From NCBI GenBank assembly GCA_963691705.1, contig OY829541.1, positions 56,467,931 to 56,531,930 of the forward strand: a stretch of 64,000 nt of DNA, read 5' to 3'. Numbering within the stretch: position 1 is the stretch's first letter; each line of letters opens with the position of its first letter. Position numbers and translations under genes: made by a program. The DNA is from Viola odorata. Taxonomy: Eukaryota > Streptophyta > Magnoliopsida > Malpighiales > Violaceae. Shown here one piece after another: positions 32,466-43,600 of the stretch. The notes below the pieces were generated by a model that had not been told where the DNA came from, made no database searches, and saw nothing but the letters and a program-made list of their open reading frames with translations.

Positions 32466-33760
32466 TAAAATAATTTTTTTTTAGATTAATAATATGGATC
32501 GATTGAGTTAGAGTAAAAAAAAAATTGAAAAATTGAAAATATGGCGTTTCCAGAATTTTCTAAATTTTTAGTGTTAATTCTGAAAAATTGGAAAATTTAA
32601 TTTTCTATTTTGAAAAATAGAAGTTGTGTGAAACGCATTTTAGAAAATTTTCTAGTTTTTGGAAAAATTTCTCTTGTGAAACAGCTCCTTAAAGTAAGTT
32701 TCTCTCTAGTAAATAAAATTTATTTAAAAAAAATAACTAAGAAATATTTTTTAAAATAAATTGTAAATAAAGTTTAAATTAATTTTTTATAGTCTTTTGT
32801 CATAATATATTTGTTACATTTTTTGACCAAATTTCATAAAATTTACTATTTTTTTAAATCATTATAAATGTTAAAATTTTAACTTTTAGAAAAATATAGT
32901 TGATATTGTGTGCTTTTAAATTATTGGATAGGATATTTTATATAATTTACCCTATTCTTTATTTTAGACTTTTATATTAAAAAAAATTTCTTCATAATTG
33001 GTATAAATTACTGTTTTATAATTTTTTTATTTCTTCATATATAGATAGATAGTTTTGTGAAAAAAATCCACCGAGAAACCAAATCAATCCAAAATAAAAG
33101 TTGCTATGTGAATGGTTTGTAACGGGCAATTTTAACAGCCACGTTAGTAGATTACGGGACACGTAGTAATTAATATATGTATCAAAAGCATAACTTCTAG
33201 CTAGTACCATATTTATTACTCCCTAACTTTCAGTAGAAAAATAACAATTAAAAGTGTCCAGAAGGAATACTTTTTAACCCGTTCCAAAATTATTACTTTT
33301 TATTAATTAATATTAATATAAATACTAAATTTACCACACTAAAAATTGAAACGATATATAAAGTAGATTAGTATTAGTAAATAAAATTGAGTAGAGAAAT
33401 GTGATTTATTATATCAATTCTGCCGGTAAGCACAGTTTTATAATTTATCTAAATGACATATAACTATTTTTATCGAGTAGATAAATATAGTAATTTATTT
33501 AACTTAATTACAAATTGGATGAAAAACTCTGACACAAAATAAAAAATTAGGCCTGAAAAGTGAAAAAGGACTTCCCGGTTGGTTGATTGAAGTTCTTTTC
33601 TTGATTCCAAATCCAAACCTAACCATACATCATGTCCTCGTAAACTCTAATTCAGAAAGTGAACTTCATAAACAATGCAAGAGGGATTTACACAATTCCA
33701 TACAACTCGACATAGATAAACCATAGATTTGGACGTTTACTACTAGAACATAGAAAAAGA
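32466..33760. other. AT-rich intergenic, no gene seen
   Basis: About 1.3 kb of AT-rich sequence with short chance frames only. The last 100 bp or so probably belong to the 3' UTR of the DUF1295 gene. Confidence 0.45.
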
Positions 33761-35531
33761 TCAAGTATCCTTATCTTTCTCGACAAATGCAGATGACTTG
33801 AACCATGGGATCCACACCGAAGTTGTCTTCTGATACGCCCTGTATGCTTCAGCTCTGTACTCTTGCCTCACCATCCGCTGTTCTACAAGCAAGGTCACAT
33901 ATGCTAAGCACATACTATTAACTAGAGACCCAACAAAGGTCCACCCATGCCCCAGATTCCATGCAAATAGAACTAACCCCCACCACCACAGCTGCTCCCC
34001 GAAGTAGTTTGGATGTCGCGAATATCGCCACAACCCACTATCAAGATTAGGCACCATTGGCTTTCCTAGCTCCTTTAGTTCTTCATTTCTAGTTACAAAA
34101 TCATGGAGTTGTGTGTCCGCGAAGTACGCAATCACAATGCCACACAGGCATACACCAATAGCAACAAAGTCCCAAACATTCAATGGCTTTTCAACTGAAT
34201 GGACAATATACAATGGGAGGCATATTCCGAGAAGAAAGATCTGCAAAGTCATAAATCGCAAAATAAGAACAGAAAGCTCCCATTTCAACCATCTTTGGGA
34301 GTGAGGTTCTACTCCCAAAGCACTTTTCAAAAATCACTTTTACATTTTAAAGTGTTTGGTAATGTCAGCGTTGCGTTGCTTCTCAAGAAGCCCAAACCCA
34401 ACCTTAGGCATAAATTGCCTTGCCTCGCGCCGGAGCAAATTGCTCCAGTGGCTGCACAGTAGCTGCGTTTGGCATTTCTTTCCTTTTTTTTTTTTTTTCA
34501 TTTTAATTTCATTTTTTTACTTTATATAATAGAATAAAATAAATTAAAAACTACCACAATAAAATCTTCATCTCAAGATAAGTAATTCTAGATCCACTTT
34601 TCCTATTTTTATTAATTTTTTAAAAATGGGTTTTATACTCATTTTACATTCCAACCATAGTTTTAACCGCAATTTTTACCAAACACCATAAAACAACTTC
34701 TCGTTTCCCATCGCACTTTTCCAGAAGTACTTTTCACACAGCACTTTTCCAGAATCACTTTTCCAACTAGAACCGGAACGCCAAACAGGTCCTTACTAAA
34801 AACACGTCGAAGTTCTACTCGCTAAGTAATTCAGCAGTTATTTGAAAGTAAAAGCTCATTGAGGCAATTTATCAAACAGTTATATGCAACTGAATTGGAA
34901 TCTCGGGTATTCGAAAAAAAACAAACAGGCACTACCTGCTGAGAGAGGTAAACGGAGAAGAAGGAGATCCAGGACCAAGATTCACCATATTGGGTGCTCA
35001 TATCAGTGAATCTCCAGTCCTCTCTGGCACCCCATTGCCACTTCTCCCGCCTAAAGTAGTTGTGGGTAAGCCTCAAACTCCATACCCAAGTCAATGCAAT
35101 CACAATGCTTGACCTCCACAAGTCAAATTGTGCCAATGGGTGCGTTTTATAGAAGTAAGCAAGCAGCACTGGGATCACCGTCCAATACACATCGATCATC
35201 TGCACATTCCCCACCAATACAATCAATTCCAAAACAAACAAAAAAAAGCTTTCTTTATGGAAAATTTAACAAAGGAAATACAAGATGTGGTACATACCCA
35301 GTGGCTCTTCTGGATTTGGCTGATGACCCAGAAGAGGACATCGACGTTGAGGAAGAAGAGGGCGTTGACTAAGAGTAGAGGATGGTCAACGCACCATTTC
35401 CAGAAAGGAGAGAGATTGGTGGTGGAATCAGCTTGGTAGTGGTTAAGGAAGGAGAGATAGAAGAGGATGGAAGGAAGAGGAACTAGGAGAGCAACCACCG
35501 CATTCTTCAAATTGCTCATGTTACTACTCAT
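33761..35531 (-). CDS. Steroid 5-alpha-reductase-like / DUF1295 membrane protein
   Basis: Three exons give about 325 residues. Exon 1 is 35531-35298 (78 codons), exon 2 is 35199-34936 (88 codons, starting MIDVYWTVIPVLLAYF) and exon 3 is 34240-33761 (159 codons plus stop). All introns are GT-AG in phase 0. Several hydrophobic segments indicate a multi-pass membrane protein. The C-terminal SGLWRYSRHPNYFGEQLWWW is the hallmark of the steroid-reductase/isoprenylcysteine methyltransferase fold, which binds a cofactor there. Plant DUF1295 members have no firmly assigned substrate, so a specific reductase reaction is not claimed. Length and motif order look complete. Intron 2 carries a MITE. Confidence 0.9.
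34287..34792. mobile_element. Tourist-like MITE, copy B, in intron 2 of the DUF1295 gene
   Basis: The right end, reverse-complemented, is GGACCTGTTTGGCGTTCCGG, followed by TTA. The left end (CTTTGGGAGTGAGGTTCTAC) is diverged. It shares GATCCACTTTTC, ATTAAAAACTAC and AAAGTGTTTGGTAATG with copy A. A clean target duplication is not visible because of left-end divergence. Confidence 0.6.
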
Positions 35532-36059
35532 TGCTCTATGTCTATGCTCTTGTTTGCGCCTTGCCTATACTTTTCACTCTAGGGCAGGACTAGTCTGTTT
35601 TATAGCAGTGGAGCTGCAATGGCCAAGTTTCAGAATTTTATTTCCCTTAAATTTTAGGGAAAACTTAATTTTATATAGGTTGCTTAATCTTGCCCTCAAT
35701 TTTTATCTAAATCTTAAAATGACACCCTTTTTTTTTTGTTCCTTTAATACGTTTACTCCCAATTGTTCAGCCATAACCGAAGCTCTTATTAACTTTCCTA
35801 TTAATATTCTTTGAGTATCATTTTGGGATTAAAAAACGTTGGGATTAAAATAGAATGACAGAAATGTGTAATTTGTATGATTACGTAAATAAACCTTACG
35901 GGCCTGATTATCTTTTCCTAATGATGACTATAAATCATAATCACTGATCAGTGACCTATATCAATTTTTTATGGATTCTGGGTCTGGTTTAGCATGACTG
36001 ATCAGCAATGAGTTTTAGCAAATAATATTGTGGATAGTTAGATATTCTCTTTTTAAATT
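35532..36059. other. DUF1295 gene 5' flank and intergenic sequence
   Basis: No gene seen. The first 100 bp or so should include the promoter and 5' UTR of the minus-strand DUF1295 gene. The last nine bases (TTTTAAATT) are the target duplication of the next MITE. Confidence 0.4.
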
Positions 36060-36439
36060 GGGGAAATAGCTTAAAGCACCCCTGTACTAATCGCGAAAAC
36101 CAAAAACCACCCCTGACCTTCAAAACGTCCATTACACCTCCCCTGATCTATTGTTTTCGGGTAAAAAGGTCATTCTGTCCATAATTAATTACATTTTTTT
36201 GTGAATTCTTGGAATTTTTTACAATGTTTCTTGATTTTTAGGTTAATTACATTTTTTTTTGTGAATTTTTACATTTTTTTTTAGTATTTTTACAATTTTT
36301 TAAAAATTATAAAAATGTGTATTGAAGGGCCTTTTTGCTCGGAAACAATAGCTCAGGGGAGGTGTAATGGACGTTTTGAAGGTCAGGGGTGGTTTCTGAT
36401 TTTCGCGCTTAGTATAGGGATGCTTTAAGCTCTTTCCCC
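36060..36439. mobile_element. Foldback MITE with 9-bp target duplication (Mutator-like)
   Basis: 380 bp. The left arm starts GGGGAAATAGCTTAAAGCAC, and the right arm reverse-complemented starts GGGGAAAGAGCTTAAAGCAT. The arms stay similar for about 120 bp (CCACCCCTGACCTTCAAAAC, GTCCATTACACCTCCCCTGA). The 9-bp direct repeat TTTTAAATT flanks both sides (36051-36059, 36440-36448). Long TIRs with a 9-bp duplication fit a non-autonomous Mutator-like element. No coding. Confidence 0.9.
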
Positions 36440-36825
36440 TTTTAAATTAATAATATAATATAGGTGAAGCTTGGACAAAATAAATAAATACAATCTTTGT
36501 TCTAATCTTCTGCCGTTCACATTGCCCATCACCAAACTTAATGGTTCAATGTTTAAGAACCGGCTAAACACGAGATTTAACAAAATTAACCAGATCCCGT
36601 AACACCTAGACAATTTCAAGAAAGCAGTCTTTAGTTTTGCTTTGTATAAAGAACATTATTAGTTGCGCTAATCAAAAACCTTGAAATGATTGTTAGGCGT
36701 GTAATGCAAGTCCTATAATTATTATAGGAGGGATCCTATCCTAAGCTTGTGATGACAGTAATGATGCTTTGCAGTTTGCACCCACTAATGACTGTATGTT
36801 TGCTTGCTTAATGATGGCACCCATA

Positions 36826-37046
36826 CTATAAAAACCCTTCCTCGGTCTGGTCCCCCACACCACACATTCCCCTTCACCTCATCCCCATCTCTCAATTTAG
36901 GGCAGAATCCTACCCACCGCAATCTCCGCCGAAAGATGGCTTACAGCTACATGCTTTTCGGCCGCCACGCCAGGAGTGAATGGCAAAGTTTACAAATACT
37001 CAACACAACCAAACAAATCAACCAACAGCAGCTTGAAACGCTTTAA
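36826..37046 (+). other. Orphan TATA box and short ORF, possible first-exon remnant
   Basis: CTATAAAAAC at 36826-36835 is followed by a CT-rich leader and an ATG at 36936 preceded by CCGAAAG. The ORF opens MAYSYMLFGRHARSEWQ and continues to a stop at 37044-37046. The composition is promoter-like, but the 36-residue product resembles nothing I recognise and no downstream exon is evident. It could be a gene fragment or chance. Confidence 0.25.
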
Positions 37047-37398
37047 TGGAACCAAAAAGCACAACAAAGGGTCCACGGTCGAGGTAATATTTTTCTCCTT
37101 TACCATGCATAGGTTCGGCGGAATCAAAAATAGAACACCCACAACAAAGAAGCATGAAGAACAGAGATGATTAAATTGAACTGTAGCCAGAAATACACTC
37201 AACTGCGAAATAACCTTTGTCTCTCCAACACTGGGAGTAACTCAGATAAAAACTGACAGGACAAAGAACCAACTCTAATGGGGGATGAAAGGTGAGAGGA
37301 GATGAAGTAAACATAGAAGAGGAAGCAAGTCTAGTTGACATCTACTACTAATCTCAGGACTTGCAACCGGCCGTAACAAAATCGAGCAGTAATCACAA

Positions 37399-40059
37399 CT
37401 ACTTGCCACCACTGGCAACATCATCTTTTATTGCTCCTTGAATCCATTTGAAAACAATCCACTGACAAAGCATAACCAGAAAAATAAATAATGATAATAA
37501 AGATATGCACAGTCCAATCATAAGTAGATCAGCTAAGGAGTTGCGTTACCTGGAACCCGCAAATGAGAGGAATCAGAATCTTCCCCCTGTCGTTTGCCTC
37601 GGACCCATCGATCAACCTCTTGTCAACCACAATAGCCTTATTCCCATTTGTTGCAACCCCAACAATCTCCTTTACCAAGGTTGGAATCCAAGCATCACCA
37701 TTTGGAAGAATCTGCAAATCAAAATGACAAGCAAAATTGAACTTAACATAGCTGAATAAATAAAATGGAAAAAATAATTCAGAGAACAGAAACTAAACCT
37801 TTTCATCAAGCTCATTTTTGTTGCACCTCCCACTGTTCTCAACCAAACACACTGGGACAGCAGAATACTAGAACCACAAAAAATGTGAATGATTATTATG
37901 TAAACCAACCATTCCAAGTATAGAACAATAAGGGTTATTCATCAAATCTAGATAGAAGCATAATGTAGAGGTGAACATGCCCTTTCCTATATAACCACAG
38001 GCAGCTTTACTATAATATATAACAACTTCAAACAGTATTACTATGGCACATAGCAAAACGAAGTAATACTCCACACTATAACACTGTATTAAATGCATTT
38101 ATAGAAAGGAGCAACTTAGAAGAATATTTGCCAAAGAATTACCACACAAGCACTCATAAACTGTTTGAGAATGCTATTTATTAGAGAGATAAAAACTCCA
38201 TGTAATCATTTGGCAAATCATTTAAACAGGTCAAAACATATTGAAAATAACCTATAAGGCTCACATATGAAAGACAAGGATGAGAAGGTTACAAATATAG
38301 GGATAAAAGGCAAATAGTTAGAAAGTTTGGGCATGCCTTGCCTCATAACCCATATGCCAATTCAACCTTGTAAAGCAATTTAGGCCTTCCTTCCCATGTT
38401 CACCAATTTTGAGGATTAAGCTGAGGTCTACATAAAATAAGGGTTCTCAGCGCTTAATACTTTTTACATACCTTAGATTCATCAATGATGTTTAATGGGG
38501 TTAGGGCATGGAAGCTGGGGATGCAAAATTTGCAGTGGTATCCAAAGAAGTACAGTAACACTTCATGGACTCGTATTCATGCCATTTCAATTCCCAGTTA
38601 AGCTCAGCTTTTTCCCATCTTTAAGTTAAGATTCTGGATTCTATCTTTTCAAGATGGCAAACACAGTTTTTCACCTTTTCTTTTAGTAACATGCCAATTT
38701 GTTTAATTCAAAGAATAAGTGACCCATCTTATTTACACTACCAGAAGCTTGAGCTCCTTGATTTGTAAATCTCAATTCTGGCTAACTTGTATAGAAGAGG
38801 CCACTTAGGTTAAATGAGAATTCTCTACTGGCTCAGGTTGGTTACTGGCTAAGAATGAAGAAGCTATCCAATTTCTAATAGTTTCAATATTTTGCAGCCT
38901 ACTCTCGTTTGTCCCTTACTTGGCCCTGTGCAATACGTATTAACCATAGGGGTGTCCTCAGAATTGCAGTAATAGCAATACAAAAGAGTTTGCTTGTCAA
39001 GCTTCCCCATCACTATCTACTTGATGGAAGAAGAGTAAAATTTTATCCTAGACTGACACTAAGGAAAAAAATGCAGGAATTACCAATATGTTTTAAGGGG
39101 GGAAAAATTGTACCTCAATATCCCTTTTCCTAAAATGTGCTCCCATACGAATAGTCTTTAAGACAGCTTCTGATCTACGGGCACAGAAGACATCATAACT
39201 GATATCATCTGGTGGGCAGAGCTGGGCATGAGTGAGCACAAGCAAACATTTGCGCCATATTTCTTTCCCAAAACTATCAGAGATGGCACAAATTATCTGC
39301 CTATCCAAGTCATCCACTCTATATGAGTCCAATCGATCAACATAGACTAAAACATTGATGGTCTTGTTCAAGAGAAACCTGCATTTGTAACCCCAACCAC
39401 AAGCAAAATCAAACAAAAGCATCGCCATAACCTCCATTCCAAAAAAAAACATAAATCTTTACAATTAGGCAAAAATCACAAAAGTATTGATCCAGAACAC
39501 AATTCTTCTCAAACCATATCATCCTAGCATAACACTAACCGTTTAATCAACTCCAGAGCTTGGTAATTGACATATCCACCTTCCACGAGCCCTGGTGTGT
39601 CTATGATGTTTAACGTGAAACCCGCACGGGTACGTGAAACCATCACCGGTCTTAAAGCCTCCGACTGTAACCCATAGAACAACATTGAAAGTCATGCACC
39701 AAAAAAGTGAAAACACTGGCAAAATCCTCTATAATTCACCCAAAATAGATTAAACAAAGCACATACTTGAAAGGAATTCACATTGACAACACGCTCCCCA
39801 ATAAGAGAATTGACAGTGGAAGATTTTCCCACTCCACCTTTGCCCATAACAAGAATGGTCAAAGTATTCACGCCCTGCAATCCGAATTTGCACAATTGAA
39901 GTATATTCCGGAAAGGTAAATGGAATTAAATAAGAACTCAAAGTACAAATAAAGCTACTATACCTCTTCCTTCAGTTTTCCAAACAAGTCAACGAGCTTG
40001 TTCACAGTGGCAGAAGGGAACTGCTGGAACCCAACCCATTCACGAAGTTGGGACCCCAT
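37399..40059 (-). CDS. TOC34: Toc34/Toc33, chloroplast outer-envelope preprotein-receptor GTPase
   Basis: Seven coding exons give about 295 residues: 40059-39964, 39874-39767, 39664-39540, 39378-39114, 37867-37799, 37711-37550 and 37461-37399, with all phases consistent. The P-loop is GKGGVGKSS (residues 43-51), the G3 motif is DTPG (90-93), YVDRLDSYR carries the Toc-specific Arg (about residue 130), and LVLTHAQL is the G4-type motif. A C-terminal hydrophobic segment (about 264-283, KILIPLICGFQ|WIVFKWIQ) anchors the protein in the outer envelope with the GTPase domain in the cytosol. It recognises preproteins and works with Toc159 and Toc75. Intron 4 is long (37868-39113). The length matches the Toc33/34 family and the gene looks intact. 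Confidence 0.96.
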
Positions 40060-40622
40060 CGGTACCTAGAAAGAAACGGAAAAACCCAAGTTAAAAACAA
40101 CACCAGATAGCTCTCTTCCTCTCTACTTTTGTCCCGTTTTGTATAAACCCTAAACCCTAATACCACTTAGCTCACGAGAGATTGAAATGCAGTGAGGGTG
40201 AACTAAATGCGCGCGCGTGAGATAGAGAGAGGAGGAGGGATGAGACTAGAATTACCTGAGTTTTGACAGGTGGTGGCGCGGAAGCGGAGAGAGGGGAGGA
40301 AATTGTAGATTGGTGTGTGTGGGCGTTGATGTTGATGATAGCAAAGAGAAGAAAGGAACCTTATCGAGCCAATTTTTGGTTTCTTTCTCTTTGGCTCGTT
40401 CCTCGATTAACTACGTTACACGCGAAGGTCTAAGATAGTGTTGTTACACTCTTATTTTATTTTATTTTTATTAACTTTCTGGTTGAGACTTCAATCTCTA
40501 TGTTTTTATAATAAAAAAAAACTATAATCGTATTTATTATTCATCTAATGTTCCCACTCGTCAATATGTAATTAAATTTTCTTTTTAAAAAAAAAGAGAT
40601 CGAATTAATGGAGATGACGGTG
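40060..40622 (-). promoter_or_regulatory. TOC34 leader intron and promoter region
   Basis: A 5' UTR intron is supported by an acceptor just upstream of the ATG (TTTCTAG|GTACCG) and a donor AACTCAG|GTAATT at 40256/40255. The leader exon therefore extends upstream from 40256 to roughly 40350. Beyond this lies the TOC34 promoter, which now ends at the hAT insertion at 40631. Confidence 0.55.
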
Positions 40623-40630
40623 GTGGTAAT
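40623..40630. repeat. 8-bp target-site duplication of hAT copy 2
   Basis: GTGGTAAT precedes the left TIR and is repeated at 45330-45337 after the right TIR. Confidence 0.95.
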
Positions 40631-43600
40631 TAGGGCTGTACACCTGACCCGCCCGACCCGCCAAACCCGCCAACCCGAACCGACCCGACCCGCCAAATCG
40701 TGAATAACCGCCAACCCGCCCATTTGCAGATACATAACCGACCCGCCAATTTAATGGCGGGTCGGGTGGCGGGTCACTTTTGCATATATTGCAAAATAAC
40801 CGACCCGACCCGTAGGGTATAACCCTTAGACTAATTTAGTAATTTCCCATTTCCCTAACCCTAACATTAACATACATTACACGCCGTCCTTCACTTCACT
40901 CCTCATTTTCCAATTTCCTTACCCACCTAAATAACACGCCGTCCTCCTTCTTTTCATTTTCCAGCCGTCCTTCTTCTCTTCCTCGCTGCCGTGACGCCGT
41001 CCTTCTTCTCTTCCTGGCCTCCATCGCTGGCAGCACTTCCTCACCGCTTCCTCGCCGCTTCCTCACCGCTTCCTCGTCGATTCGCTGCTGCACTGTAAAG
41101 CTGCAAACACTCGTTTGCCGAAGCCCCATTTCCTTCTTCTCTCCTACATCGTAGCACCAGCAGCCTTGTGGATCCGTCTTTGGTCGAGCCGTCGTCACCC
41201 AAGGTTTCGTGTATAGGACGAGTACGGTCGAAGAGAGATCGGTAGCGGAGCTCATCGTCAGTTCGTCACTTCCACTTCTCCTTCGAGGTAAGCAGCAACG
41301 TTTATGTTTCCCATTGTTTGCCTATTGTTTATCTTTTCCTCTTATTAGTCAGTGTCTAATGAAATTTCAATCATCTCAGATTGCAAGCCCGAAGGAAGCT
41401 GAGCGACGGTGAGCTTCTTGATCATTTTTCTTTTTATCCCTTAGGTTGGACCTGAATGTTGCTAACTGTGAAATGCCACCTTTAGAAACACTAATAATAG
41501 GTTGAGCATTTTGCTTCATCAATTGGTTGTGAGGATTAACAACATAATTGGTGCATATAACTTGAATCTGTGAGCAAAAGTACTAGCAGGTAAATGGTTT
41601 CTCTTTTATTGACAAAAAAAATGGTTTCACTTTCTGGTGATCAGTTTTGTGAGGCTGCAAATCAGTCAAGCAGGTCAGGTTATTAAGCAATATGATTTCA
41701 CTAACATAACTGAGTGAAAACTGTTACCATCACTGCATTCTCACTTTTAGCAGATGATAAAGTGGCAGAAGAGGCACAAATCTAGTGTCATTTTACTTTT
41801 AGTTTAATTAACTCTTTAGTCATTTATTGACACATTAAATAAGATGAGGGCAGTGGCATATTTTTTTTTGTATGTGTTATCAAGGATACATTTATTTATT
41901 TCAAACTTTGGTTAGCTCTGATAATTAGAGATTGCTTTCTTAATTGGGCAGTAATGGTGATGATGAAGCTGATTCTGTTGCTAGGATGAAGGCTGCGGAG
42001 GAGGCTTTGGAAGCAAAGAAGGTATGCATATTGTAAAACAGTAGCTGTTGTGGGGTTTTAGGTTCGAGTTCAATTGTAAAAATAATTTCTGCACGTTCGT
42101 GAATGAAGTGAGCTTCTACTAGTCTCCTGTTTTCAATTGATTTTGCTATTCTGTTTATTCTCATTTCCTTTTGTTACCTGTGTTGGTCTGTTTCGTAATC
42201 GGTTGATTTTTTTAAGGTTTATCTTATGCTTAAAAATCTGAAATTAATCATTTTGTAAGGTTGATCTTATAATTGCAACCTAACGTTTGAAAATGCTTGT
42301 TTTGCATTATACTCAACTTAGTATTGTTTTATTCATAACAGATGGATGACGTTGAGGAGATGAATGTTGCTACTCGTTCAAATGTTGCTGCTGTTGCTGC
42401 TGGTTCAAATGTTGCTGCTGTTGCTGCTGGTTCAAATATTGCTGCTGTTGCTGCTGGTTCAAATATTGTTGCTGCTGGTGAGGATCAAACTGAAACACAA
42501 GAAGCTGCGATCGTAGGAGAGAAAAAAGGTCGTGAGGTCTCTTTAGTATGGCAGCATTTCACACCTGTTCCAGGTACTAAGGGTAAGGAACGTAGAGCTA
42601 CTTGCAATCACTGTGGATCAAATTATGCTTGTGGGTCGAAAAATATTGGGACTACTAATTTGTGGTCACATTTGGATGGTAGATGCAAAAGATATGCTTA
42701 TAGAGTTGTTAGAGATAAGAGGCAGAAAACATTACACTATCAACCTAAAAAAGAAGAGACTGTTGTTGATGGGGTTAGAACTGGTACGTTAAAAGCCATA
42801 GGTTATTCACATGATGCTTGTAGGAAGGCACTAGCTAGTATGATTATTGTGGATGAGATGCCTTTTAGGGTCGTAGAGGGTGCTGGTTTTCTGAATTTTT
42901 GTCAAGTTATGCAACCATTGTTTAAAGTACCTTCAAGAGTGACTGTTGCAAGAGATTGCATGAAGCTGTATTTTGAAGAAAAAATAAAGTTGAAAGAAAA
43001 AATTAAGGGTCAGCGTGTTTGTTTGACAACGGACACTTGGACATCTATCCAAAACATTAATTATATGTGTCTCACGGCCCATTGGATTGATGGTGATTGG
43101 AAGTTAAACAAACGGATAATTAATTTTTGTCAAGTTGCAAGTCACAAGGGTGAGGTCTTGGGTAAGGTTGTTGAGAATTGTTTATTGGATTGGGGGATAG
43201 ATAAAATCTTAACATTGACAGTAGACAATGCAAGCTCCAATGATGGAGTTATCAGACACTTGAAGGGTGTGACTGGAGAGTGGAAAAATGTGATATTTGA
43301 ACATGAATTTTTGCATGTCAGGTGTTGTGCACATATTGTCAATTTAATTGTTACTGAAGGTTTAAAAGAAGTGAATGAGTCAATTGTTAGGATTAGGAAT
43401 GCAATAAGATATGTGAGGTCTTCACCTTCTAGACTTCATTCTTTTAAAAAGTTTGCTGAAAAAGTAAAGGTTTCAACTCAAAGTCTTGTATGTTTGGATA
43501 TTGTAACGAGGTGGAATTCCACCTATAAGATGTTGGAAGCTGCTGAAAAATTTGAAAAGGTATTTGATAGAATGAGAAGGGAAGATGTTAGGTTTTCTAA

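Noticed and set aside
37868..39113. Separate gene in the long TOC34 intron
   Set aside because: Only short chance frames occur, and flanking exons join in phase across it.
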